From assembly GCF_008329905.1 (NCBI RefSeq), contig NZ_CP032155.1:3720001-3784000 (forward strand): a stretch of 64,000 bases of DNA. The letters are read 5' to 3'. A program made the translations under genes and the position numbers. The notes beneath the pieces were generated by a model. The model saw only the letters and a program-made list of their open reading frames with translations, made no database searches and was not told where the DNA came from. Source of the stretch: Mycobacterium sp. ELW1. Lineage in GTDB: Bacteria > Actinomycetota > Actinomycetes > Mycobacteriales > Mycobacteriaceae. Positions 24,569 to 33,597 of this stretch are shown in pieces; the first letter of the stretch is position 1; every line of letters begins with the position of its first letter.

Positions 24569-25427
24569 GCAGGTCGCCATGGGCAGGAGTCGGTGGCGCC
24601 ACCGGCACAGCGCCCTGCACCTCGCGGTGAGCACCGCACAGGATTGTCTGCGGATGGCGCACCGAGAACCGCACGACGTCGACCTTCTGATCAACGCGGG
24701 AATCTACCGCGACCGGAATCTGGGCGAGCCGGCGCTCGCGGCGTTGATCCAGGAGGATGTCGGCGCCAATCCCGAGGATCCGCATACGGGCACGCATGGC
24801 ACGTTCTCCTTCGACGTCGCGAACGGCACGTGCGGTGTCCTCACTGCGTTGCAGATCGTCGACGGCTTCCTCACATCGAGAACCATCGACTGCGCGATGG
24901 TGGTGGCCAGCGACGCCGATCCTGGCCACGGCATGAGCGAACATTTCCCGTTCTCCCCCACCGGGGCGGCACTGCTCTGCAGCCGGACCGGCGACGATGA
25001 CGGGATCGAACAGGTCCACTGGGCGCACATTTCAGACGGTGGCGAAACATTCAGTGCCACAGTTGGTCTCGTCGACCACAAGAATGTTCTCCGCTTTCGG
25101 CACTCCACTGCACGCGACGAACGCTTCGCCGCTGCTGCCGCCGACGCCGCTGCGCGCTGCCTTCGTGCGTCCGAACGCACGATCGCCGACGTCGACGCGA
25201 TCGTCGCCGCGCCGGCGTGGCCGGGATACCGCGCAGCGCTGGCCACCATGCTGGGGGTGCCGGCTCAGCGCATCATCGTCGCCGACGACGACGCCATGCA
25301 CACCGCGTCGCTGGCGGCGGCTCTCGATCGCGCAACCCACGAGCTCGATGGCGGCAGTCTGGCCATCCTGATCGCAGCAGGTGCCGGAATCACCGCCGGC
25401 GCAGCCCTTTATCGCATACCGCGGTGA
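24552..25427 (+). CDS. second, divergent KASIII/thiolase-like subunit, 291 aa
   Basis: It is shorter than a complete KASIII. It keeps a nucleophile-elbow-like segment with a Cys (FDVANGTCGVLTALQI, Cys about residue 94) and the overall thiolase layout (SAGIYRDRNLGEPALA-like region, SDADPGHG). The regions that hold the catalytic His and Asn in its neighbour read VAAPAWPGY and DAMHTASLA, so the His and Asn are not in place. It is likely a partner or regulatory subunit of the upstream ketosynthase, or an enzyme with another chemistry. The start overlaps the upstream gene by 17 bases, implying coupled translation and a stoichiometric complex. Confidence 0.65.
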   Translation: MGTVIEQVAMGRSRWRHRHSALHLAVSTAQDCLRMAHREPHDVDLLINAGIYRDRNLGEPALAALIQEDVGANPEDPHTGTHGTFSFDVANGTCGVLTALQIVDGFLTSRTIDCAMVVASDADPGHGMSEHFPFSPTGAALLCSRTGDDDGIEQVHWAHISDGGETFSATVGLVDHKNVLRFRHSTARDERFAAAAADAAARCLRASERTIADVDAIVAAPAWPGYRAALATMLGVPAQRIIVADDDAMHTASLAAALDRATHELDGGSLAILIAAGAGITAGAALYRIPR

Positions 25428-25627
25428 GGGGTGGCCCCGGATCACCCCTCGGTCTCCGGGACCGCCCGTACTTCCACGTGACCGACTCGACCGGTACGCG
25501 CCGAGACTCTCAGCATGCCGTGCCCGCCGGCGAGCGGCACGGGAATTCGGAGGGATTGTGCGTACCGTCGTCCACCGATCACCCGGCCGTCACCGAGCCG
25601 TCACTCGCCGCCAGTGGGCCACGAGCG

Positions 25628-25640
25628 AGGACCTTTGACG
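25628..25640 (+). promoter_or_regulatory. weak DosR-like box upstream of the hydrogenase operon
   Basis: AGGACCTTTGACG is an imperfect match to the DosR core, about 58 bases upstream of the first hydrogenase gene (ATG 25699). It is the best candidate in the 271-base gap after the ketosynthase pair. Confidence 0.35.
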
Positions 25641-25698
25641 CTCAACTGAGGACCCAAGACCATGCGCCTGGTCGCGGTCTTTCGCGCACGATTACCCC

Positions 25699-26793
25699 AT
25701 GACCAACGCGGTGATAGACGCCGCCGGGTTGACCGAACTCGTGTCCGCGTTGATCGACCGCGGCTATCGGGTGGTCGGGCCCAGCGTGTCGGAGAACGCG
25801 ATCGTGCTGGCCGAACTGACATCGGCCGGCGACCTCCCCCTGGGCTGGGGCGTCGACGTGGCACCCGGGAGTTATCGGCTGCGCCGCCGCGACGACGACG
25901 CCGCCTTCGGCCATTCGGCGGGTCCCCAGTCGTGGAAGCAGTTCCTGCACCCGCCGCGGCAGCAGTTGTGGTCGTCCGACGGCACCGAACCCGAGGAACC
26001 GGCACGGTATGCCTTCCTCGGGGTGCGGGCCTGCGACCTCGCGGCGATCGCGATGCTCAACGCGGTGTTGGGCAAGGGCAGCCACCCCGACGAGGGATTT
26101 GCGGGGCTGCTCGGACGGGTCTTCGTGGTGGCCGTCAACTGCACTGAACCCGGCGGCCTCTGCTTTTGCGCATCGATGGGAACAGGACCCGAGGTGGGGC
26201 CGGGCTACGACCTCGCACTCACCGAACACATCGACGACGACGGCCGTCGCTACCTCGTCGACGTCGGTAGCGACGACGGCGCGGAGGTCCTGGCGGCGCT
26301 CCCCCACCGGCAGGCCGCACCGGATGAGATCGATTCGGCCAGAAGCGAAGTCGCAGAGGCTGCACACCACATGGGCCGGCAGATGCCCGAGACAGATCTA
26401 CGTAACCTTCTGATCGCCTCCCGCGAGTCCCCACACTGGGACGAGGTCGCCAGTCGGTGTCTCACCTGTGGCAATTGCACCATGGCGTGTCCCACCTGCT
26501 TCTGCACCAGCGTCACGGACACCACCGACCTCACCGGTGAGCACGCCGAACGCTGGATGAGTTGGGCGTCGTGCTTCGAATTCGACTTCACGTTCGTCCA
26601 CGAGGGAAGCGTGCGCACATCCGGACCGTCGCGATATCGGCATTGGATCTCACACAAACTGGGGACCTGGCACGACCAGTTCGGCAGCAGCGGCTGCGTG
26701 GGCTGCGGACGGTGCATCGCCTGGTGTCCGACGGGGATCGACATCACCGAAGAAATGCACACCCTGGCTCAGGAGCGCGATGGCGACGACTGA
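25699..26793 (+). CDS. hyhB: group 3b [NiFe] hydrogenase, beta (Fe-S) subunit, 364 aa
   Basis: Electron-transfer subunit of a cytoplasmic bidirectional NADP-linked hydrogenase (sulfhydrogenase type). Two [4Fe-4S] motifs lie in the C-terminal half: CLTCGNCTMACPTCFC from about residue 254 and GCVGCGRCIAWCPTGI from about 333. The N-terminal part carries the family block FLGVRACDLAAIAML. Length and order match HyhB/HydB. It is the first gene of a five-gene operon with overlaps or zero gaps. In mycobacteria this enzyme is reported to be a DosR target active under oxygen limitation, where it disposes of reductant; a weak box is present here. Confidence 0.88.
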   Translation: MTNAVIDAAGLTELVSALIDRGYRVVGPSVSENAIVLAELTSAGDLPLGWGVDVAPGSYRLRRRDDDAAFGHSAGPQSWKQFLHPPRQQLWSSDGTEPEEPARYAFLGVRACDLAAIAMLNAVLGKGSHPDEGFAGLLGRVFVVAVNCTEPGGLCFCASMGTGPEVGPGYDLALTEHIDDDGRRYLVDVGSDDGAEVLAALPHRQAAPDEIDSARSEVAEAAHHMGRQMPETDLRNLLIASRESPHWDEVASRCLTCGNCTMACPTCFCTSVTDTTDLTGEHAERWMSWASCFEFDFTFVHEGSVRTSGPSRYRHWISHKLGTWHDQFGSSGCVGCGRCIAWCPTGIDITEEMHTLAQERDGDD

Positions 26794-27640
26794 CACGGCG
26801 GCCTTCCCCGAATCCCCATCCGCGATGAGCCCGGTCCCGTACCGGGTGCGCCGCCGGGTATCCGAGAACCGCGATTCGGCGACGGTGGAGCTGGAACCGG
26901 TGGGCCGGCCGCTACCGGCGCCGCTGCCGGGCCAATTCATGATGATGTACGCGTTCGGGATCGGTGAGATCGCCATCTCCGTCAGCGGTCTCACCACCGG
27001 CACCGACGCCACCATCACGCACACGATCCGGTCGGTGGGGGCGGTGAGCCGTGCGCTGCACGACGCGCAGCCGGGCACGGTGATCGGGATCCGCGGTCCG
27101 TTCGGCACTGATTGGGGCCTGCGTGCCGCGGCCGGAGGCGACGTGGTCATCGTGGCCGGTGGCGTCGGCCTCGCTCCGCTGCGCCCCGTCGTGCTCGCGA
27201 TCCTTGCCGACCGTGACGCCTTCGGCACGGTCACCCTGATCGCCGGCGCCCGGTCCCGCGACGACTTCTTGTACGGTGACGAGCTGCGGCGGTGGGCCGA
27301 CAGCGGCACCATCGATGTGCATCTGACTGTCGACGTGCCGGTGCAGGGGTGGTCCGGTGAGATCGGGTTCGTCACCGAACCGCTGCGCAGATTGCCGCTG
27401 CGCGCCCAGAACACCACCGCCTTCCTCTGCGGCCCCGAAGTGATGATGCACAACTGCGCCACCGAACTGATGCGAAAAGGACTGCTCGCCAGCGCTATCC
27501 GTGTCTCGCTCGAGCGCAACATGCAATGCGGAATCGCCTGGTGCGGGCACTGTCAACTGGGCCCGTTGCTGTTGTGCCGGGACGGACCGGTCGTCGGCTA
27601 CGACGTCGCCGAGCCCCTACTCGCAGTCCAGGAGTTGTAG
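26780..27640 (+). CDS. hyhG: group 3b hydrogenase, gamma (FAD/NAD(P)-binding) subunit, 286 aa
   Basis: A ferredoxin-NADP reductase-like subunit that passes electrons between the Fe-S chain and NAD(P). The FAD-binding region contains PGQFMMMYAFGIGEIAISVS, the nucleotide-binding part VVIVAGGVGLAPLRPVVLA, and the C-terminus a [2Fe-2S] cysteine group (MQCGIAWCGHCQLGPLLLC). The start overlaps the beta-subunit gene by 14 bases. The gene ends directly at the ATG of the small subunit. Confidence 0.87.
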   Translation: MATTDTAAFPESPSAMSPVPYRVRRRVSENRDSATVELEPVGRPLPAPLPGQFMMMYAFGIGEIAISVSGLTTGTDATITHTIRSVGAVSRALHDAQPGTVIGIRGPFGTDWGLRAAAGGDVVIVAGGVGLAPLRPVVLAILADRDAFGTVTLIAGARSRDDFLYGDELRRWADSGTIDVHLTVDVPVQGWSGEIGFVTEPLRRLPLRAQNTTAFLCGPEVMMHNCATELMRKGLLASAIRVSLERNMQCGIAWCGHCQLGPLLLCRDGPVVGYDVAEPLLAVQEL

Positions 27641-28402
27641 ATGAGCGGCCCCCCCTCGCTGGCGGTGTGGAAGTTCGCTTCCTGCGACGGCTGCCAGCTC
27701 ACGTTGCTGGACTGCGAGGACGAACTACTCACCCTCGCCGGTCAGGTGCGCATCGCCACCTTCCTGGAAGCCTCCAGTGAGATCGTCCCAGGGCCCTACG
27801 ACGTGTCACTCGTCGAAGGGTCGATCACCACCGCCGCAGACGAGCGACGTATCAGGGAGATTCGGGATCAGTCCCGGATCCTGGTCACGATCGGTGCCTG
27901 CGCGACCGCAGGCGGCATCCAGGCGCTGCGCAATTTCGCCGACATCGACGAGTTCGCCTCGGTCGTCTACGCAAAGCCCGAGTACGTCGACACGCTCGCG
28001 ACATCCACGCCGGCATCGGCACACGTGCCGGTCGACTACCAATTGCAGGGCTGCCCGATCGACCGCCATCAGCTCCTCGACACGCTGGCAGCGCTGCTGG
28101 TGGGACGCGCACCGCGGTTGCCTGCCAAGACGGTGTGCACCGAATGCAAACTGCGGGGGGTCACGTGTGTCGCGGTGGCCGAGGGCATTCCATGCCTCGG
28201 CCCGGTGACCCATGCCGGCTGCGGCGCGTTGTGCCCAGCGCATCACCGCGGCTGCTACGGCTGTTTCGGGCCCGCCGCGACCCCCAACACCGCGGCCCTG
28301 ATCCCGCTGCTGCACCGTGACGGAATGTCGGAAGCAGGCGTAGAGCGCGTCTTTTCGACATTCAACGTCACCCGATTCGCCGCCGAACGGAATGACGAAT
28401 GA
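27641..28402 (+). CDS. hyhS: group 3b hydrogenase, small (delta) subunit, 253 aa
   Basis: The Fe-S small subunit of the [NiFe] core. It has the N-terminal proximal cluster motif [15 protein letters not shown], a mid-chain [11 protein letters not shown], and C-terminal cysteines for further clusters ([37 protein letters not shown]). There is no Tat signal, as expected for the soluble group 3 enzymes. It starts at the base after the gamma subunit stop, and its 3' end overlaps the large subunit start by 4 bases. Confidence 0.9.
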   Translation: MSGPPSLAVWKFASCDGCQLTLLDCEDELLTLAGQVRIATFLEASSEIVPGPYDVSLVEGSITTAADERRIREIRDQSRILVTIGACATAGGIQALRNFADIDEFASVVYAKPEYVDTLATSTPASAHVPVDYQLQGCPIDRHQLLDTLAALLVGRAPRLPAKTVCTECKLRGVTCVAVAEGIPCLGPVTHAGCGALCPAHHRGCYGCFGPAATPNTAALIPLLHRDGMSEAGVERVFSTFNVTRFAAERNDE

Positions 28403-29691
28403 CATCGCAGACACGCACCCTGTCCGTGGGCGCCTTGACCCGTGTCGAAGGCGAAGGCGCACTGCATGTCACGTTGGTCGACGGCGCCGTCGACAGCGTC
28501 GAGCTCAACATTTACGAGGCGCCGCGATTCTTCGAAGCCTTCCTGCGCGGCCGGGCCTACACCGAGCCGCCGGACCTCACCGCACGAGTGTGCGGTATCT
28601 GCCCGGTCGCGTACCAGGTCAGCGCGTGCAACGCGATCGAAAACGCCTGCGGGATAACGATCGATCCCGAACTCGCCGCCCTGCGCCGGCTGATGTACTG
28701 CGGTGAGTGGATACACAGCCATGCGTTGCACATCTTTCTGCTGCACGCTCCCGATTTCTTGGGCTATCCGGACGCGATCAGCATGGCCAAGGATCATCCC
28801 GACCTGGTCAATGGCGGGCTGGCGATCAAGAAGACCGGCAACCGGCTGATGGAAGTGGTCGGCGGCCGGGCAATTCACCCGATCAACGTCCGGTTGGGCG
28901 GCTTCTATTCGGTCCCCCGCGCGCGCGACCTCGAACCGCTGACCGAGATGCTGCGCCGCTCGCTCGACGACGCCCTGGACACCGTGCGGGCCCTCGCCGA
29001 GCTGGAGTTCCCCGACGTTGAGTTCGACCACGAATTTCTTTCGCTGTCCGACGGTGACCGATATCCCATCGAGAACGGCACCATCACACGCAGTGACGGA
29101 CCGTCGTTCGACGTTGCCGACTTCAGTGCCCACGTCGTCGAGGCGCAGGTCAAGCATTCCACCGCCCTGCAAGCCACGCTGGACGGCAACCGGTACCTGA
29201 CCGGTCCGCTGGCACGGTATTCGCTCAACTCGGCGGCGCTGTCACCGGTCGCTCGCGAGGCTGCCGCTGCCGCCGGGCTGGGCCCGGTGTGCCGAAACCC
29301 GTTTCGCAGCATCGTGGTTCGCGCCGTCGAGGTGGTCTATGCCATCGAAGAGTCACTGCGGATCATCGCCGAATATGAGCGCCCGCCGAGGCCGTTCGTC
29401 GATGTGCCGGCGCGCGCGGGCGTCGGGCACGGAGTCAGCGAGGCCCCACGGGGGCTGCTGTACCACCGGTATGAGATCGACGGTGACGGACTGGTCCGCG
29501 CGGCAACACTGGTGCCGCCCACCTCGCAGAACCAGGGTGCCATCGAGCATGAAATGGCCGAACTCGTGGCCGCGAACCTGGCGCTGGACGACGCATCATT
29601 GACGTCGTTGTGCGAGAAGTCCATTCGCAATCATGACCCGTGCATCTCATGTTCGGCGCACTTCCTCACGCTGAACATCCATCGGACATGA
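28399..29691 (+). CDS. hyhL: group 3b hydrogenase, catalytic large (alpha) subunit, 430 aa
   Basis: The NiFe active-site subunit. The first ligand pair is in [11 protein letters not shown] (Cys about 65 and 68) and the second in DPCISCSAH (Cys about 415 and 418). A C-terminal peptide of nine residues (FLTLNIHRT) follows the conserved His and should be removed by the maturation protease encoded next. All four Ni ligands are present, so the enzyme should be active if the Hyp maturation proteins, which are not in this window, are made elsewhere. The gene overlaps both neighbours by ATGA-type junctions. Confidence 0.92.
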   Translation: MTSQTRTLSVGALTRVEGEGALHVTLVDGAVDSVELNIYEAPRFFEAFLRGRAYTEPPDLTARVCGICPVAYQVSACNAIENACGITIDPELAALRRLMYCGEWIHSHALHIFLLHAPDFLGYPDAISMAKDHPDLVNGGLAIKKTGNRLMEVVGGRAIHPINVRLGGFYSVPRARDLEPLTEMLRRSLDDALDTVRALAELEFPDVEFDHEFLSLSDGDRYPIENGTITRSDGPSFDVADFSAHVVEAQVKHSTALQATLDGNRYLTGPLARYSLNSAALSPVAREAAAAAGLGPVCRNPFRSIVVRAVEVVYAIEESLRIIAEYERPPRPFVDVPARAGVGHGVSEAPRGLLYHRYEIDGDGLVRAATLVPPTSQNQGAIEHEMAELVAANLALDDASLTSLCEKSIRNHDPCISCSAHFLTLNIHRT

Positions 29692-30143
29692 CGAGCAGCG
29701 TTCTCGTCATCGGCATCGGCAACGACTTTCGGACCGACGACGGGGTCGGCCTCGCGGTCGCAGCCGAAGTCGCCAGGCGACGTCCGCCGGGCGTCGAGGT
29801 GCTCTCGGCGCTGACGGATCCCGGGCAGATCCTCGACGCCTGGGCGGACATCCCACTGGTTGTCGTCGTCGACGCGGCCAGCGGCCCCGACGTGGTCGCC
29901 GGAAGGATTCGGCACTGGATTCCCGGCGACGACCACCAACCCACCGTGGTCAGCTCGCATTCGCTTGGCCTGCCGGACATCTACGCGCTGGGGCAGGCGC
30001 TTGGCCAAATCCCTCGGCAGTTGGTGGTGCTCACCGTCGAGATCGTGGACGCCGGTCACGGTGTCGGGCTCTCGCCACCCGTCGCCCGCGCTGTGCCCGC
30101 GGCCGTAGAGGCCGTTCTCACCGAGGTCTGTCGTCAACCCTGA
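29688..30143 (+). CDS. hydrogenase maturation endopeptidase, 151 aa
   Basis: A HycI/HybD-type protease that removes the C-terminal peptide of the large subunit after Ni insertion. It starts with the family motif VLVIGIGNDFRTDDGVGLAV and carries the Asp in VVVDAASGPDV and the His in VSSHSLGLPDIY. ATG 29688 overlaps the large-subunit TGA, which supports this start. The gene closes the operon and overlaps the 3' end of the convergent Rv2629-like gene by 10 bases. Confidence 0.87.
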   Translation: MTSSVLVIGIGNDFRTDDGVGLAVAAEVARRRPPGVEVLSALTDPGQILDAWADIPLVVVVDAASGPDVVAGRIRHWIPGDDHQPTVVSSHSLGLPDIYALGQALGQIPRQLVVLTVEIVDAGHGVGLSPPVARAVPAAVEAVLTEVCRQP

Positions 30144-31252
30144 GTTGGGGCGTGGCGCAACAGCGCTCCCACGCCATCGGTCAGTCGCAGATGTTCTGGA
30201 GCGCAGACGAGGTCGGCCCCGATGGCCATCGCCGCATAGGGGAGCGCCTCGTCGGCGCGCAGGGTCTGTGTCGGCGCGATGCCGAAATCGGACAGCGTCT
30301 CCGGATCGGTACCCGGAAGCGTCAGATCATCGCCGGCAAGCACTGTTTCGTCATGCACCTGTCCGATGATCAACGTGGCGACCGAACGCTCACGCAGTGC
30401 CGCGGTGACCGCCGCCAGCCCGGCCACGGCAAGACCTGACTCACGCCCCTCTTCGGCCCCGTACTGATCCATGATCTTGTTTCTGTGGATGGTGCGCCTG
30501 TTGTTCAACTCGTGCACGATGGCGGCGCGGACGACACGGTCCACCCCGGTCTGGCGAGACCCGATTCCAGGTTGGACGATACGTTCGGCAACCCGATGTG
30601 GCAGCTCGGACACCAGCTCGGCCCGCGCACGCTCCTGGCCGATGAGAACGATGAAGTCCAGCGGATGGCCGTCCATCTCCGCGGTGAGCCGGTCGGCGAC
30701 CGCGCGGAGGTTCTTGCGCACCTCCTCCTCCACCCGATGTTGCGAATCTCCCCACGCGTTCAAACCCGCCGAAGCCGCCTTGTGGACCGGAAAACCCTCC
30801 CCCACGACGGTCTCCGAAAACGTCGACTTTCCTTGATAGCGCGTGAGATCGGCGCCGACCTGGTCGACGGCGGCGACCATATACGGCCCCGAAACGAATC
30901 CGTTGTCGACGAGCGGAACAACAAAGGGAAGCGCCGAGACCCGGATCACCGGGGTGACGGGCGGCACGACGAGGTGCTCGTCGACCGCCACCCCGTCCAG
31001 GCCGACAATCAACGCCCGCCCACTCCGATGCTCAGTTGCCGGCCGCTCGTTCATTGCGCGCGTGACCGACACGATGAGCGGGTGCGGCGCGCCCTGGTGC
31101 TCCAACTCACGCGCGACGTCACGCTCGAGCACCGCGAGGCGCTCGGCCGCGTCCTGCGTGTCATGGGAGTCGTCGTAATAGACGGAGGCGACCGGGCCTC
31201 GGGTGGCAAGAACTTTCTGTGCCAGCGGTGAATACGTCGCTGCGCTCGTCAT
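30134..31252 (-). CDS. Rv2629-like, baeRF/eRF1-related protein, 372 aa
   Basis: It matches Rv2629 of M. tuberculosis in length and in segments such as GPVASVYYDDSHDTQDAAER and RALIVGLDGVAVDEHLVVPP. It has a C-terminal eRF1-like part (DRVVRAAIVHELNNRRTIH, ending ALLRHA). The family is related to archaeal/eukaryotic release factor and has been grouped as bacterial baeRF proteins; activity on ribosomes or stalled peptides is suggested but unproven. ATG 31252 follows AAGGAGATCACCG, an excellent ribosome-binding site. A DosR-like box lies about 97 bases upstream, and Rv2629 is a DosR target. Confidence 0.82.
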   Translation of the reverse strand: MTSAATYSPLAQKVLATRGPVASVYYDDSHDTQDAAERLAVLERDVARELEHQGAPHPLIVSVTRAMNERPATEHRSGRALIVGLDGVAVDEHLVVPPVTPVIRVSALPFVVPLVDNGFVSGPYMVAAVDQVGADLTRYQGKSTFSETVVGEGFPVHKAASAGLNAWGDSQHRVEEEVRKNLRAVADRLTAEMDGHPLDFIVLIGQERARAELVSELPHRVAERIVQPGIGSRQTGVDRVVRAAIVHELNNRRTIHRNKIMDQYGAEEGRESGLAVAGLAAVTAALRERSVATLIIGQVHDETVLAGDDLTLPGTDPETLSDFGIAPTQTLRADEALPYAAMAIGADLVCAPEHLRLTDGVGALLRHAPTQG

Positions 31253-31348
31253 CGGTGATCTCCTTCCGATCTGACGGGATCGGTTTTAGCCGAGCAGAAT
31301 CTCGGCCGCTGCGACCCACGATGCGCGCGGCGGCCAGCACCAACAAGT

Positions 31349-31360
31349 GCCAAAAGTCCC
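31349..31360 (-). promoter_or_regulatory. putative DosR box upstream of the Rv2629-like gene
   Basis: On the minus strand GGGACTTTTGGC, preceded by another G, matches the DosR core. It is 97 bases upstream of the ATG at 31252 and in the only long gap before that gene. Confidence 0.6.
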
Positions 31361-31405
31361 CGCACCGAAGGCTCTTACCGGGGTACGACCGGTGCGGCGG
31401 GCGCC

Positions 31406-32401
31406 CTAACCGACAAAGGCCGAGCCGTCCAGGCGGCGAAGGGCATCGGCCAACGGTCGTCGCGGCGTCGCCGGTAACGGGTCGGCGTTCAGCGGGGACC
31501 ACCCCACTCTGAGCAGTACCTGGGGAAACTGTTCACTGCCGAACACGTCCGCGCGGAACGCCTCTCGGGTATCGGGGACCTCGAGTACCTCCGACACCGC
31601 GCATGAGGCCAGGCCCTGAACGGTCGCGGTGAGCATGACGACGCTGGCGGCTTCACCCGCACGCAATTGACACGCGACGCTGTCGAGCGCGGTCCCGAGG
31701 GCAAGCAGGACACCGTTGTCTTCGGCTGCCGAGACCTCGTCGGGTTGGTCGAGTGCCGTACCGGAGAAGATCCGGCCAGGTACTGCGGCGGCACCATCTA
31801 TGGGTGGAACATTATGCGCGGGAACACCTTCCGCCGCGGCGTAACGCCCACTCCACGCCATCAGCTCGGCGACGTAGCCGGTGTCGTCGATGTGCCGGCG
31901 CGCTGCCTGCTCTACCAATTCGACGAATTGACCGGTCGTTTCGACCCGTCGCATCGTGACGCCGAAGCGCGCCGCACGCGCGCCCATCAACGCGATGTCT
32001 CCCATCGCAACCGGCCACGAACTGTAGGTGCGCCGATCGGTTCGCCGCCGCGGAATGGCTGCCGCCATGGCGATATCGGCCTCTCCCGGCGGTCCGCGAT
32101 GCACCTGCACTGCCGCCAGATGATTCAGGTCGTCCGGGTTCGGTACCCGATGGACCGACGCGCGCCAGCCCAGTGCCGCCAGTGCGACGGTGGCGTGATG
32201 CAGGGCGGCCCCGCAACTGACGATCATGTCGCGGCCGTCAGGGTCGGTGTGAGGGAGGCGCAACTCGCGGCGCGAATACAGGTTGATGCTGTGCGGGCCG
32301 ACTCTCCACTCCCACGGCTGGGTGTTGTGGATAGACGGGGCACGGCCGGCCAAGTCCAAGGCTGCCCGCACGGTGGCGTCATCAGGGAAATTGGTCGTCA
32401 T
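31406..32401 (-). CDS. Acg-type nitroreductase family protein, 331 aa
   Basis: A flavin nitroreductase-like fold of the Acg (Rv2032)/Rv3131 group. It opens with ALDLAGRAPSIHNTQPWEWR, contains VSCGAALHHATVALAALGW and RRTDRRTYSSWPV, and ends with the signature TPRRPLADALRRLDG. Acg proteins bind FMN but lack normal nitroreductase activity and may sequester flavin during dormancy. ATG 32401 agrees with family starts, and a DosR box lies 70 bases upstream. A second paralogue lies at 38463-39446. Confidence 0.85.
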   Translation of the reverse strand: MTTNFPDDATVRAALDLAGRAPSIHNTQPWEWRVGPHSINLYSRRELRLPHTDPDGRDMIVSCGAALHHATVALAALGWRASVHRVPNPDDLNHLAAVQVHRGPPGEADIAMAAAIPRRRTDRRTYSSWPVAMGDIALMGARAARFGVTMRRVETTGQFVELVEQAARRHIDDTGYVAELMAWSGRYAAAEGVPAHNVPPIDGAAAVPGRIFSGTALDQPDEVSAAEDNGVLLALGTALDSVACQLRAGEAASVVMLTATVQGLASCAVSEVLEVPDTREAFRADVFGSEQFPQVLLRVGWSPLNADPLPATPRRPLADALRRLDGSAFVG

Positions 32402-32470
32402 CGCCGCCCACCGCCTTCCGTGCATGATGCTGGCTCAACCGACGATGCCGGTCGTGTGCACGGTGAACCA

Positions 32471-32484
32471 GAGCCGCAAGTCCC
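32471..32484 (-). promoter_or_regulatory. putative DosR box for the Acg-like gene
   Basis: The minus-strand sequence GGGACTTGCGGCTC fits the DosR core and lies 70 bases upstream of the ATG at 32401. Confidence 0.55.
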
Positions 32485-32597
32485 CAAAGTTGATGACCGG
32501 GGATCTGCAGCATTGTTCGGTCGGCGGAGCTGCCCGATCCACCGCCCTCCCTGCGGATTTCCATCGCCGGACCACGCGCTCGACGATGTGTCGCTGA

Positions 32598-32630
32598 GGA
32601 CTAGTGGCCTTCGGGCAGGGACTTTGGCCC
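32598..32630 (+). promoter_or_regulatory. tandem DosR boxes upstream of the USP-dosR operon
   Basis: GGACTAGTGGCC (32598-32609) and GGGACTTTGGCCC (32618-32630) lie about 20 bp apart centre to centre, two helical turns, as in known cooperative DosR promoters. The second is among the best matches in the window. They precede the universal stress gene and dosR, so the regulator probably activates its own operon. Confidence 0.7.
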
Positions 32631-32694
32631 CTGCGCGTGGTCAGTTTTTGACGATAGCGTCGAAATGTCCCGGCAAGTTGACAGGAACCGGCCA

Positions 32695-33558
32695 ATGCCC
32701 GAACGAGAGCGTGTCGCGCCGTCTGTCGTCGTGGGTGTGGACGGTTCACGGTGGGCCACCGAGGCCGCGTGCTGGGCTGTCGATGAGGCGGTCCGCCGCG
32801 CCATTCCCCTGCGGTTGGTATACGCCGTCGACTCGGGAGACGACAACGACGATGCCCAACGCATCGCCCGCCAATTCGCCTCGGCCCAAACCGCGGTGCG
32901 CTGCACGGCTGCCGCCGTCGAGTCGACCGATATCCCGGTCAAGATCGAAGCGGAGATCGTGCAGCAGCATCCCGTGGCAGCGTTGCTCGAGGCGTCCAGA
33001 GGGGCCGCCATGCTGTGCGTCGGCGCCATCGGGTTGAACCACTTCCGCGACCACCACACCGGCTCGACCGCAACCGCCTTGGCGACAGCCGCACACTGTC
33101 CGGTGGCCGTCGTCAGGGGACATGATCCGGTGGCGTCGGCCCAGCGATGTGTGGCCGTCGAATTGGACGGGTCAACCGGTGATGGCGCCTTGCGCCATGG
33201 CTTCGATGAGGCACGTTCGCGCGGTGCGCCGTTGCGGGTGCTGACGACCTGGCGATCGCGGTACCCCGATATCCACGACGGCCACGCCGTTGCCGCCGGA
33301 AACCGAGATGCCAAGGCAGCCCTGGAGCGTCGCCTGAAATGCTGGCGCGCACGCTATCCCGAAGTGGAGGTCACCACAGTGGCCCTGCACGGCAATTCGT
33401 TGAGTTACTTGATCACACATGGCGATTCGATCCAGCTGTTGGTCGTGGCCCACGAACGCGGCCAGGGCATCGCGGAACTGCTGGGAGCAGCCGGAAATGC
33501 GGTGCTGGCGCACGCCGATTGCTCGGTATTGGTCTGCGAGCCGCAGAACCAGTTGTAG
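32695..33558 (+). CDS. universal stress protein, two USP domains, 287 aa
   Basis: Tandem UspA domains, each with a Rossmann-like ATP-binding pattern: the first begins SVVVGVDGSRWATEAACWAV, the second near RCVAVELDGSTGDGAL. Sites of the G-2x-G-9x-G(S/T) type are partly kept in the first. It occupies the place of Rv3134c just upstream of dosR. I choose ATG 32695, with AGGAA eight bases upstream and fully downstream of the DosR boxes, over ATG 32665. It is separated from dosR by 39 bases and probably cotranscribed. Confidence 0.85.
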   Translation: MPERERVAPSVVVGVDGSRWATEAACWAVDEAVRRAIPLRLVYAVDSGDDNDDAQRIARQFASAQTAVRCTAAAVESTDIPVKIEAEIVQQHPVAALLEASRGAAMLCVGAIGLNHFRDHHTGSTATALATAAHCPVAVVRGHDPVASAQRCVAVELDGSTGDGALRHGFDEARSRGAPLRVLTTWRSRYPDIHDGHAVAAGNRDAKAALERRLKCWRARYPEVEVTTVALHGNSLSYLITHGDSIQLLVVAHERGQGIAELLGAAGNAVLAHADCSVLVCEPQNQL

Positions 33559-33597
33559 TCCGCGAAACACACTGATCCCTGATTTCTGGAGGCCGGC

